From contig CM030939.1 of NCBI GenBank assembly GCA_018136815.1, forward strand, positions 1,930,808 to 1,994,807: a DNA stretch of 64,000 nucleotides, written 5' to 3'. How positions within the stretch are numbered: position 1 is the stretch's first letter; the number at the start of each line of letters is the position of its first letter. Of this stretch, positions 10,801-21,061 are shown piece after piece. A model generated the notes under the pieces. It did not search any database and had not been told where the DNA came from. It saw only the letters and a list, made by a program, of their open reading frames with translations. The stretch is from Isochrysis galbana. Lineage: Eukaryota > Haptophyta > Isochrysidales > Isochrysidaceae. The translations under genes were made by a program, and so were the position numbers.

Positions 10801-12944
10801 TTCATTCCATCACGCAACGAGGATACAACACATGCGGCCGAGGTATAGTAAAGCGCGACGAGCTCGGCAAAGTCGATGCTCTTGTCGAGGTACTGCACTG
10901 GCGCATAGCCGGGAGAGCCGAAGCGGCCGTTGATACGACCAACGAGCTCATGCGCAGTTGCTCGCAACTTCTGATAGTCGAGCACATCGGTGCGTGTTGG
11001 AACAGCAATCTGGAGCAGCACCACTTTGCCCACGTACGATGGGTGAGTCTCCAAAAACGTCTCCATCGCAAGCAGCTTGTGCGGAATGCCCTTGATGTAA
11101 TCGACGCGGTCGATGCCAAGCAAGACCTGCGGATCACCCGGACGGTGAACCGAGCACATGAGTGCCGGGGCACAACCGGACAATTGAGTTTCGCCCAATT
11201 TTGACAACACCTTGTTTGCACCGCCAAGCGCATTACGCCTACAACCCCAGCAATCGCGATCTCACTCAGCGAATAAGATGCCGCCACGTGCCGACAGCAC
11301 GAGTCGTCGAAGCGCGCCGCTTCAACATGTGTGCTGCACACCTTCACCCCAGCGTATCGACGTTGAAGCTCGATGATGCGATCCTTAACTTCGGGAGAGT
11401 CGAGAGCCTGGCGAAAGCGGCCTGGATCGATCCCGATAGGGAATGCATCAACTCGCACCGAATGGCGGACTGTGGGGCCTCCTGGGCCATTGAATGGCAT
11501 GTCCCAGCTCAAGTGACGAGACTCAAGGTTGAGCTCAGACCCCATTAGCTGCGTGCAGGCATGCAAGAAGTGGCGCGAATAGTCGTAAATATGGAAGCCG
11601 AGCAGATCGGCGGAGAGTAGACCGCGGAGGATCTCGCGCCTCATCGGCAATGTGCGGAACACCTCGAGCGCTGGCCAGGGTGTGTGCAGGAACCAACCAA
11701 TGCGCAGACGCGGCTGGCGGGCGCGCAGTAATGAGGGCAACAGCATCAGGTGGTAGTCGTGGCACCAAACTAGGTCATTGGGCCTATAGGAGGCCAAGCG
11801 TTGTATGGCATGTTCGTGGCGACTCCCGCCTCAAAGGGGGAGGGTGCGAGCAGCAGACGCGCCGTCCCGCTTCCCGTCGAGCGCAGTTCCAGGCCCGTGT
11901 ACCACATTGTGCGTGCTGCGTCACTGCTCAAGTGGTTTGAGAGCTGACGAATCGACGGGCTCAGCGGCATCGCAGCAACACTTGTGCTGAATCGGGCGAT
12001 ATTCGCTCAAGCCACATGCTGGATCGCTGTTGCAGTGGATGGGGTATAAGTTGCCGGCACACCTGGCGACGCGAAGGATGGCGCTCGAAAAGTGGCCGTT
12101 GACAGTTTGGTAGGCTTCCCACTGCGCGTGGAATCCTGACTTGAGGTCACCCCGTGTGTCGGGCATCCGCGAGACGACATAGTGGAAGAGCGGCCAAAGC
12201 ACATCGTTGCAGAATCCGTTGTAGTACAGCTTGGCCTCCTCCTTCGTGAGAAAGACGGGCACACAGCCGCGCCGCCAAAGCGTGCGCCGGATCATCTCCC
12301 GTTCTTGCGGGGTCGTGTCAGCGATCTCGGCCCACCCGACCCATACCATCCGCATCCCACGCACGCCTAGCAGCGCAGAGACCATTCCGCCCGGAGAGAT
12401 GGAGTAGTGCAGCTCGCCCGTCTCATCTCTGGTGATTTTGACCGGCAGCCGGTTGGCCACAACAACTACACGAGGCGCGCGTTGCGCCAGCCAGAGCCGG
12501 TCCAGGTACGCCGCCTATTTGGTGTGAACGGAGCAGGAAGCGGTAGAGGAGCCTCAGTGACGTTTGTTGGCACCATCTGTGCCGCAACACAGCATGCATG
12601 TGCAGCGCCGCGCGTGGTGTGCTCACGTACAGCCGAGCGGACGGCTCGATGCAAGCATGCGATGCAGTGGTGCCATGGCGTGCAACAGGCACGCTGCGCA
12701 CCTGCCGCTCGCGCTGCAGCTGCTGGTTGAGCTCGACAATCTGTCCGATGAGAGTGCTCTCTCTGTGCTCCCTGCTGGCGCCTCCTGAGGACTGCTCCGT
12801 GCGCTGCCGCGAGAGTACGATGGGTCGGCCCGAATCAGACGCGCCGCCTCGGAGTCGCCACGCTCCTGCCGCCGCGCAACTCGCCGCCCTTGCCGCCCAG
12901 AAGAGCAGAGCGAGCCAGCGCAGCAACCGCGCGCGCCCGCCCAT
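7890..12944 (-). CDS. Trehalose-6-phosphate synthase / degenerate HAD / trehalose-6-phosphate phosphatase fusion, 7 exons
   Basis: Exons on the minus strand: 12944-12702, 12514-12063, 11822-11342, 11126-10767, 10588-10418, 10310-9744 and 9533-7890. All introns are GT-AG (107-240 bp), phases are consistent, and the total is 3918 nt or 1305 residues. The N-terminus has a hydrophobic anchor (about residues 7-22). The GT20 synthase domain (about 90-590) shows VVVANRLPV, GGMVSAL, the UDP-glucose loop, WCHDYHL, GIDRVDYIKGI with the key Arg and Lys, and DGMNLVAYEY. A first HAD phosphatase-like domain (about 610-930) has LGVGGTL where DxDGT is required, so it should be inactive. A second phosphatase domain (about 1050-1300) has an intact DFDGTL and GDDVSDEDAF. 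The expected chemistry is UDP-glucose plus glucose-6-phosphate to trehalose-6-phosphate, then to trehalose. The start was chosen at the ATG leading straight into the anchor; an ATG 20 codons upstream lies in poly-G. Confidence 0.88.
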
Positions 12945-13696
12945 CCGCGCGCGCCCGCCCAAACACCTAATCCCCCCCCGTCCCCCCCCCCCCCCGGAGG
13001 CCAAGAATAGACCCTTTAGTATTAGTAGGACGATCGAAGACTAACACCGACGAGGGGCCCCTTCGAGAAAATCGGGTTTTTAATTTAGCTCGTAGGCACA
13101 AGGTAAGATGGTAGAAAAATCCCTAAGCGTCATGGAAGACAGATTCCAACACTAACTATCATCACGCAATTTCGACGCTATTTAATGCTATTCGACTACA
13201 CCACTACACCTACACCTACACCTACACCGACACCGACCACAGCAAAAATCATAAATCATTTCCGCGGTCGCGAAAAATTAGGACAACCACCCGAGAGCGA
13301 GAGCGAGAGCACCCATCACCAGGGCGGTGGAGCTTTACGTCGCATGCGCGTGTCTAGGTCAAAAAAACTCAAGTTGAAAGTTGCACTTCCGTTGTTGTTC
13401 TCGTACCGTAACTTGTATGTAACTTGTGACAACTTGTGAACTTGTGGCCTGTGGCTCGTTTGTCACTTTTGTCTTGGTGCGAGTAAGCGTGGGCACGCAG
13501 CCGGTGCCGGTGCGACACTACGTGTTACAGTGTACGAGGACTATCGACTACCGAACAAGTAGCGAGATTGCTATAATACTCTTCTTACAAAGTACGAGGA
13601 CTTCAGAGCCTCTAAAAGGTAAAAGGCCATACTCTAGACTAGAGTACTCTACTCTCTACTCTAAAATTCCCGAAGATACTCCTACAGGGAGCGCAC
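12945..13696. promoter_or_regulatory. Divergent promoter region between the trehalose and IGPD genes
   Basis: 750 bp between two divergent starts. It contains a C10-type run at 12980, a (CACCTA)n-like array at 13197-13240 and the palindrome TACTCTAGACTAGAGTA near 13631. No TATA box was identified with confidence. A shared bidirectional promoter is plausible but unproven. Confidence 0.35.
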
Positions 13697-15284
13697 ATGG
13701 TGGGCACGAGCGTCGTCTGCCGCGGCTCTGTCGAGTGCCATGCCAGCGTGGTCGAGCTGGGCGCACGCGGAGTGATGGCAAGCGGGCTGCCGTTCCTCGA
13801 CCACATGCTCGATCAGCTCACCGCTCATGCACAGCTTGGCCTCTCCCTCTCCTCGAGCGCCAGCGGCGTCCAGATGGAGCCAGAGAAGAAGTATCCACCC
13901 GAGTCACTCGTGCAGTGCGGCTCGGCCGAGCAGCTGGAAGTCGAGCTGACCGAGGCAGCGGGTGAGGCTCTGGGTGCTGCGCTGCGCACCATGCTCGGAC
14001 CCCTGCAGGCCGAGCTTCCGGCAGCGCGCTTTCTGGCGCCGCTCGACGAGGGTCTGGCCGAGGTTGTGCTCCAGCCCAACGGCGACAGTAAGGTGGAGCC
14101 CTCGCTGCACTACGCGCTGGCGCCCTTTGGAAGCCAGCCGCCAGCTGGACGTAAATTCGTCGGCGACCTACGCCTTGAGCTGCTCTCCGGCTTCTGGGGC
14201 GCCCTCGCAAAGGGGCTCAACGCCACGCTGACTGTGGTGAAGGTTCGCGGCGAGAATGCGCACCATATTGTCGAGTCGTCCTTCAAGGCCTTCTCGCGCG
14301 CGCTGCGCGCATGGATGGATGCGAGGCCGTCGAGCAAGCGGCCGAGGGACGAGACAGACTCCTGCTGTCGTCGGGCTAGCCATGAGCGCTCGACCAAAGA
14401 GACCAAGATCAGTCTCACGCTCAACCTGGACAGCAAAAAGAGTGGCACCATCGCAACAGGGCTCAAGACCCTTGACGCGATGGTTTCTGAGCTCGCCTCT
14501 GCCAGTGGCATCGAACTAGAGGTTCAGTGCCAGGGGGACCTCTTCATCGATGACCACCACAGTACAGAGGACGTCGCCATCACTCTCGGGCAGTGCCTCC
14601 ATCAGGCCCTCGGAGCCAAGGCGGGATGCAATCGGATGGCGTGGGCAGCTGCAACTGAGGGCAACGAGCGTGTCGAGGTAGCCCTTGACTTGTCCAACCG
14701 GCCCCACTTCCAGCATGATTTAGCATTTGATGTGGAAATGGTGCGGGCTGTGAATTTGCTGCATTCACAGACAATGAGTCACCCCTGTCGGCAGAGCACA
14801 TAGCCAACACTTCCACATCACTGAGACAATGTCCAAACGCACGGCATGCTAGCTGTGAGATTCGATGGCCAGCCGTGGCCTCTGCTGATATCCATGTGGT
14901 CATATCATGGCGAGCCTGCTTTCTGTCATCAAAATGACTCGTATTCCGAGTAGGGCACACTCAGAAGCACCAATCCTCGGGCGGGCCTCGCTGCTGCGAG
15001 CTGCATCTCACGCCTCTCATCAATTGTCGTAGGTGGACGACGTGTCTTCCGAGATGGTCCTGCATGCACTCGATTCGTTTACGACCTCTGCCCGTGTGAC
15101 GGCCCACATGATGCATATGAGGAGTGGCACGCATTCTTCTGAGGGCACACCACCAGAGAAGCGAGCGCGCGACATGGTCATTGCCGCGTGCCGTGCTTAC
15201 GGTGAGGCCCTTGGCAGGGCAGTCGCTATTGATCCTAGGCGCGCTGGCGCCACTGCGAGCTCCAAGGGGACCTTGTCCGCTTGA
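13697..15284 (+). CDS. IGPD: Imidazoleglycerol-phosphate dehydratase, tandem double-domain form, 2 exons
   Basis: Exons 13697-14731 and 15033-15284, with a phase-0 GT-AG intron of 301 bp, encode 428 residues, about twice the usual IGPD. The enzyme dehydrates imidazoleglycerol phosphate in histidine synthesis using two metal ions held mainly by FxDHM, HHTxED and HHxxE motifs at subunit interfaces. Copy 1 (about 8-214) keeps FLDHML (33-38), His44, LDEGLAEV and HHIVES (189-194), but where HHTxED should be it reads LTEAAGEALGAAL. Copy 2 (about 232-428) keeps HHSTED (287-292) and the C-terminal DPRRxGxxASSKGTLS, but FLDHM has become TLDAM (Ala261 for the metal His) and HHxxE is gone. The joined exons restore the family's C-terminus exactly, which supports the splice model. 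The N-terminus has no clear plastid leader, so an upstream exon is possible. Confidence 0.9.
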
Positions 15285-15564
15285 TAAGCGCCATCGCCTA
15301 CACATGCAATTGGCGCGGCAAGTGACATAAGGCGACGGTGCAAGCACATTGGCACGGGTATGGTGGCATTTCGGTTCTTCCGGGTGGGACGGCGTGACAC
15401 ATCCCATTTGAGAAGGCCTTTAGCCTTGCCCAGATTGATTGTTGATTGTAGGGTAGAGAGAGTGTGGAGGATTCTTGTGCATAACACACATGCATCCGCG
15501 GGAAGCGAAAGGCACTAGAATTGTGTTGTGGTGCCATTCATATCTAATATTGGCCCCACGCTAT
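15285..15564. other. 3' flank of the IGPD gene
   Basis: No further coding exon is needed, as the family C-terminus is complete at 15284. Nothing else is recognised until the target-site duplication of the next retroelement at 15565. Confidence 0.4.
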
Positions 15565-15582
15565 TACTATTACGGAGCGTGG

Positions 15583-16332
15583 AACTAAGTTTATACTTAG
15601 TTCGCCCATGGGGGGGCACGAGCCCCCCCCTCTCTCCACTCCTCCCCTGCCATGGGGGAGGAACCACCCACTCTCCTGGCCTGCCTGATGGCTTGCCAGG
15701 AGGCCACTGCCATGCTGACCCACTCTCTCCCTGACAGGCTCGCCTGATTCGCGCGTCCTGGCCCCTCGTGGCCAGCCCATCGCTCCAACCCCCTCTCCCC
15801 CCCTGTTCGACAGGCAGACAGGTGCAGAGTGGGGGCCCCTGAGGCCCAGGAGCGCCAGCGAGGGAGAGGCAGGGGAGACCAGGGCCCAGCCCCAGCCTCC
15901 TCTGCCCCCTGAGCTGGCCTCCAGGAGCCTCCAGGGGTCTCCAGAGGCAGCTGCAGGCCTGTCGCAGGCGCGCCATCGCGCGTGCCTGCAGGAGAGGGGA
16001 GAGAGAGCGCGGAGAAGGGGGTGGGCGGAGCGAGGGCTCCGCTCACCGGAAAATATGTAAGTCCCGCACCTGTTTACAGGAGAAGTCGGGACTGAGGACG
16101 CCGCCAGCCCGGCAGGCATAGGAGGAAGGGGGGAACGGATCACCGGGGGGGGGCGCGGGCCACCGACCATATCTAAGCCCTTTTCCCCTATCCCCCTAGT
16201 AGTGCACGGGGGGAGTCGCCTGATGGCGGGGGGGAAAGGGCCGGGAGAGAGGGGGTGTAGAAAGGTTTGCTGCGTGAGTAGAAAGTAGAGGGTCCACGGC
16301 CGCGTGTGCGGTGAGACTATTAAGAAGTTAAA
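15583..16332 (+). mobile_element. Short retroelement, copy 2 (full length)
   Basis: 750 bp flanked by an 18-bp target-site duplication, TACTATTACGGAGCGTGG (15565-15582 and 16333-16350). It starts AACTAAGTTTATACTTAGTT, an 8-bp-arm palindrome, and ends GGTGAGACTATTAAGAAGTTAAA. Its central hairpin has outer stem GTCCCG/CGGGAC (16061-16066 with 16087-16092) and inner stem CCTGT/ACAGG. It belongs to the same subfamily as copy 3 and is very close to it in sequence. Confidence 0.85.
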
Positions 16333-16350
16333 TACTATTACGGAGCGTGG

Positions 16351-16661
16351 GCACATGCTGGGCCTTGCGGGGGAGCGCGATTTTTACTATTGTTACAATC
16401 TGCGTCTTAGTCTAAGATCTTAGACCCACTTTTACTTTCATTGAGGATCTCGCCCAAAGTGAGTTACTGTGGATTTCACCCCGCCGTTCGTATTCATCCG
16501 CCCCCAGTACCTAAGAATATAAGAAAACGTCTGAGCGTTAGTACCATAACTCCCACTAAGCAATCAGGCAAGCAAAACCTACTCTTAGAGTAGGGGTCAT
16601 GGGTCATGGGCCCGCGTGCTTCCCCGCTTCCCCGGTCCCTCGGTGCTCGGCCTCCCATGCC
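16351..16661. other. Spacer between inverted retroelement copies
   Basis: About 310 bp of unique DNA. The string GAGCGTTAGTACCATAACTCCCACTA near 16533 recurs in related form near 34725-34765. No gene was seen. Confidence 0.35.
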
Positions 16662-16678
16662 CCGGATGAGCCATACAT

Positions 16679-17439
16679 TTAATTTAACTTCTTAATAGTC
16701 TCACCGCACACGCGGCCGTGGACCCTCTACTTTCTACTCACGCAGCAAACAGCAAACCTTTCTACACCCCCTCTCTCCCGGCCCTTTCCCCCCCGCCATC
16801 AGGCGACTCCCCCCGTGCACTACTAGGGGGATAGGGGAAAAGGGCTTAGATATGGTCGGTGGCCCGCGCCCCCCCCCGGTGATCCGTTCCCCCCTTCCTC
16901 CTATGCCTGCCGGGCTGGCGGCGTCCTCAGTCCCGACTTCTCCTGTAAACAGGTGCGGGACTTACATATTCCCGGTGAGCGGAGCACTCGCTCCGCCCAC
17001 CCCCTTCTCTGCGCTCTCTCTCCCCTCTCCTGTAGGCACGCGCGATGGCGCGCCTGCGACAGGCCTGCAGCTGCCTCTGGCGACCCTTGGAGGCTCCTGG
17101 AGGCCAGCTCAGGGGGCAGAGGAGGCTGGGACTGGGCCCTGGTCTCCCCTGCCTCTCCCTCGCTGGCGCTCCTGGGCCTCAGGGGCCCCCAGTCTGCACC
17201 TGTCTGCCTGTCGAACAGGGGGGGAGGGGGGGTTGGAGCGATGGGCTGGCCACGAGGGGCCAGGACGCGCGAATCAGGCGAGCCTGTCAGGGAGAGAGTG
17301 GGTCAGCATGGCAGTGGCCTCCTGGCAAGCCATCAGGCAGGCCAGGAGAGTGGGTGGTTCCTCCCCCATGGCAGGGGAGGAGTGGAGAGAGGGGGGGGCT
17401 CGTGCCCCCCCATGGGCGAACTAAGTATAAACTTAGTTG
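16679..17439 (-). mobile_element. Short retroelement, copy 3 (full length, inverted)
   Basis: Reverse-complement copy of about 761 bp flanked by the duplication CCGGATGAGCCATACAT (16662-16678 and 17440-17456). Its 5' end is at the right (AACTAAGTTTATACTTAGTT on the minus strand) and its tail at the left. It differs from copy 2 by few changes, so the two insertions are young members of one subfamily. Being only about 350 bp from copy 2 in opposite orientation, the pair forms a large inverted repeat. Confidence 0.85.
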
Positions 17440-17629
17440 CCGGATGAGCCATACATCTCATGCTACATCTCATCTACCACTCACACCCGGTCACACACCA
17501 CAACCACAGCTACAGCTTCACCCAACCCCAACCCACCACAGGGCTGGCCGTAGTGGGCCTGGGTGAGCAAGACAGGCGCGAAGCCCGTCAGCGGAGGAAG
17601 TGGGTTAGCCGTGCATCCTTGCCCTGACC

Positions 17630-17745
17630 TCCTTACCTGCCATAAGATGGCGGAGGGGGTTCCTCCCCCATGGCATGGGAGGGGTGGAGAAAGGGGCCCG
17701 TTTGTGCCACCCCATGCCCCATGGGGTAACCAAACTTAGATGCAA
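17630..17745 (-). repeat. Diverged fragment related to the 5' end of the short retroelement
   Basis: TTCCTCCCCCATGGCATGGGAGG, then GGGGCCCGTTTGTGCCACCCCATG and CCAAACTTAG, follow the order of the element's first roughly 110 bases on the minus strand, but are clearly diverged. A run of AAAGGG repeats follows at 17745-17765. Apart from this, 17457-18192 holds no recognised gene. Confidence 0.4.
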
Positions 17746-18192
17746 AGGGAAAGGGAAAGGGAAACAGCGAAATAGAATGGGTTGAATGGCAAAAAAGACA
17801 ACTACCCGTGAATAATACGAGAGATGCTCTGTGGGTGCGCCTCATAAGTAAGAAGGTTAGGTGACTGCGGCGTGCAACCATGAATCCCTCCCCCTTCCAC
17901 TACCTCGGTCTGACATGGCCATGCATCCACAACACCGCAAGGGTCAAGGGTAGCTACTCCTCACGCCACGACGTAGCGGCTGTGGTGCCGATGCGCATTC
18001 CTCCGGGCTTAATGACCCTCAGCTGGCCAGCGCCGATGCTTTGCATACCGAGAGGAGGGCATCCAAGGCCAAGACCATCTCCTTCATGGCTGACCATCAA
18101 ATACGGACAAATCCGCACATGCAACCCGTCATCAGCCCAGGATCCTAGCGGTCGACGGCGGCGGCATTTAGCTTCGGTGGCGTCAGCCGACG

Positions 18193-19482
18193 TCAGTCGA
18201 CAAATACAAGAATCTCGACGAGTCCAAGGCTTGCTGCGATCATGAAGAGCGCCGAGCCGACTCCGTACGTAAATCGGACACCCCACTCACTGGCCATGTA
18301 ATCCCATTCCACCGGAAGCAGTCCTATTTGCTCGCTAGCAATGAAGTAGCCAATGGACGCGATCAAGAAGAGGATAGATCCCAAGAGGTTAAGCCATGCT
18401 ACGACGAAGCCAATAGTGAGTGGCGAAGGTGGAGCGCACACGCGGTCATCATTGGATTCTTCAAGCACAAACACCCAAGAGTTGAACACGAAGCCGCACG
18501 AACCCAGTAGGGAGGTGGTGTATACCCACAGCACCTCGCCACCCATGCCAGGCAGCTTGCCAGGCAGCCCTGAAAAGCACGCGATCGAGAACATGCACCC
18601 TCCGATCAGCTGCACAAAGACACCCCACCACAAGAGCGAGCCCGTCTGAGTGCGCCACCATCTCAAGCTGCGCAACCAGCCAAGAAAGCTATGGGGCGGC
18701 AACGCCCTTACTGCACTGAACCTTTGGATCTTTCCTCGATCAGTGTCCCAATGCCTAGCCAAGTCCCAACCGGCTGCCGACGGCATCTTGGGGATGCGCA
18801 TCGCGCCGTCCGGCTCGATCGCCTGGAGCTCTTCTTGCAGGTTGGCGTTGATCACCTCGACAAAGCCGAGGTAGCAACCCGCGCCAAACCAGAGGGAGCC
18901 GATGAAATAAGGCCAACTGACTGTGGCCGCCGCTAGCCCCGGGTCGGCGCCATGGTCCTCATCGCCAATACCTGGGAGCATCCACGCTAGTGATCCTTCC
19001 GTGAAGAGAATCGCGCCGATGAGAAAGGTGCTCGAGCCCCAGAATGGGATACTACGTGGCCGCCACACATGGCACCGCTCGAATAGCGGCTCAGGCGTCG
19101 AGCCATCGGGCAGGTAGAGCACCTGGGGCAATCGGCCCTTGCGGAATGCGCGCGATCGATATCTGATCTCAGTACCGTCAAGCAGCCTGATCGTGGCGCC
19201 GGTGAGCATCGGACCCCTCCGCCTCGGGTTGAGGTGCGAGATGAGCGGCGTCGCTGCATAGCCGGAGAGCTCCTGTCCACTCTCCTCAAGCACCGTGCGC
19301 AGGTGAGCCCTACGGAAGCCACCAGGCTGCGCCGCCTGCGACGCGGTGCCAACGTCCGGATATAGCCGGTGGCGGTCAGAGAGGCGTAGCTCGTCCGCCG
19401 ACTGCGACTGGCCGATCCGCTGCTCATCAGGAAGGATGGCACGGTGCAGGTCGCGCACCGTCTCGTTGGTGCTCTGCCACAT
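18193..19482 (-). CDS. Multi-pass membrane protein, YrhK-like
   Basis: 429 residues from the ATG at 19482. The frame is open further upstream only because a dinucleotide repeat has no stops, so that extension is discarded. The N-terminal 150 residues are soluble and end in a block containing [12 protein letters not shown]. Then follow about six hydrophobic segments arranged as repeated pairs (roughly 163-185, 200-222, 280-300, 310-335, 355-378 and 395-420). Gly-Ser-xx-Phe patterns such as [20 protein letters not shown] and [12 protein letters not shown] resemble the YrhK domain (two-helix unit, unknown function). Location and function are unknown. The YrhK assignment is from motif memory and needs a profile search. 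Confidence 0.6.
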   Translation of the reverse strand: MWQSTNETVRDLHRAILPDEQRIGQSQSADELRLSDRHRLYPDVGTASQAAQPGGFRRAHLRTVLEESGQELSGYAATPLISHLNPRRRGPMLTGATIRLLDGTEIRYRSRAFRKGRLPQVLYLPDGSTPEPLFERCHVWRPRSIPFWGSSTFLIGAILFTEGSLAWMLPGIGDEDHGADPGLAAATVSWPYFIGSLWFGAGCYLGFVEVINANLQEELQAIEPDGAMRIPKMPSAAGWDLARHWDTDRGKIQRFSAVRALPPHSFLGWLRSLRWWRTQTGSLLWWGVFVQLIGGCMFSIACFSGLPGKLPGMGGEVLWVYTTSLLGSCGFVFNSWVFVLEESNDDRVCAPPSPLTIGFVVAWLNLLGSILFLIASIGYFIASEQIGLLPVEWDYMASEWGVRFTYGVGSALFMIAASLGLVEILVFVD

Positions 19483-19606
19483 CTGGCGCCAGCCGGCGCA
19501 CAGGCGGAGGAGCAGGGAAGGGGGGTGGGGGAGAGGACACAAGGCGGAGCGGGAGGTGGGGTGGGGGGCAAGGCGGCAGGCAGGGAGGGAAGGAAGGAGG
19601 GGGGGG

Positions 19607-19858
<252 letters not shown>

Positions 19859-20440
19859 GAGAGCCGCGGGCGGCGGGGCTCGCTGACCGAGGGACCCGAT
19901 GATACCGTCGGGGGAGACAGAGCCCGGGGCTGGGCGGGAGCGAGGGAGGGGCTTTGACCGAAGAACAGAGAGAGGGAGGGGCTCTCCCTCTCCCTCTCCG
20001 GGGAATCTGGAGCTCGCCTCCCTTCCCCTCCCCCCCCGCGCGATCTCGCTCCCTCTCTCTCTCTCTGCCCTCTTTTCACTCGTCCACCCCCCTCCCCCTC
20101 CCCTTCACTCCTTCTTCTTGATCTTCCTCCTTATTCTTCTTTGTTTTCACCACTGTGGAGAAAAAACATCGAAAAGAAGAGAGAATGATGTTCTCGTACA
20201 CAGAGACGGGAGAGAGATGGCTTCTCGCCACTCGGTTTCATCTCACCCCTCCCCGCTATCTACCATGTATGCCCCCATCCTCTCCGCCTGCTCAAACCTT
20301 TCATTCTTCCCTAGCAAGAGATTCAATATCTAAGCGCTACATCGAAAGAGACTGATAAAATCCTCTGTTCTCCTCGCTCTCTCATACAACTCCTCTCTCT
20401 CTCTCTCGTCCTTCCCCTCTTTCCCTCTCTCCGCCCCCAG

Positions 20441-21061
20441 ATGCAGCTCGTCGCCCTTCTCCTCGCTCTCCTCGCCGCGCCCACCGCCGCGCTCCGCGTC
20501 GCGCCGATGCGCCCCGCTGCCGCCGCCATCCGCGCCGCCCAGCCCACCATGGCGTGGGAGTGGTTCACCGAGGCCTCGGGGCCGCAGGGCGAGAAGTTCA
20601 AGCGCGGCGAGGATGTATGCGAAGCTAGCCATGTCTCCCACCTAATCTGCCTCCCTGCCCGTTCCCCATCCCCGCCCGCTCTTGCATCTGAAGTGCATGC
20701 TCTGCCAAACGCGACTACGATTCACCGCCTCCTGGCCCAATCTCCTGGCAACTCATTCCCGTTCCCTCTCCCCTTCCTCCCAACAGTATTTGTTCTTCCA
20801 GGGCCCTACCAGCAAGACCGGCTACCAGGACGACCTCCCCAACTTCTTCTCCAAGGCGAGCACAGCCCCGGCATCATCCAACTACTGTCTAGCATTTTAT
20901 TCTCCATGAGCCCATCCATGCGCTTTGAGTCCTCTCACCCGTTGCGCGTGCACCTACCGTCGCAGGAAAACTTCGCGGATTTCCAGATCACGCCCCTGCA
21001 GATCGCGGTGACTGTGACTGGCATTGGCAGCTTCGCAGTTGTTGCCTCCGCCCTTCTCTGA
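20441..21061 (+). CDS. Small plastid-targeted one-helix protein, candidate photosystem I subunit, 3 exons
   Basis: Exons 20441-20614, 20787-20855 and 20966-21061, all phase 0, giving 112 residues. Intron 1 is GT-AG (172 bp). Intron 2 begins GC (AAG|GCGAGC) and ends AG (110 bp). The N-terminus is a signal peptide ending in AAPTAALR followed by an Arg/Ala/Pro-rich transit region, a bipartite leader typical of algae with secondary plastids. The mature part (about 75 residues) starts near TMAWEWF. Its soluble segment contains QGPTSKTGYQDDLPNFF, then one transmembrane helix near the C-terminus (ITPLQIAVTVTGIGSFAVVA). Length and layout suit a small thylakoid subunit such as PsaR/Psa28 of red-lineage photosystem I. 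That identity is a guess; the plastid location is better supported. Confidence 0.7.
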   Translation: MQLVALLLALLAAPTAALRVAPMRPAAAAIRAAQPTMAWEWFTEASGPQGEKFKRGEDVCEASHVSHLICLPARSPSPPALASEVHALPNATTIHRLLAQSPGNSFPFPLPFLPTVFVLPGPYQQDRLPGRPPQLLLQGEHSPGIIQLLSSILFSMSPSMRFESSHPLRVHLPSQENFADFQITPLQIAVTVTGIGSFAVVASALL

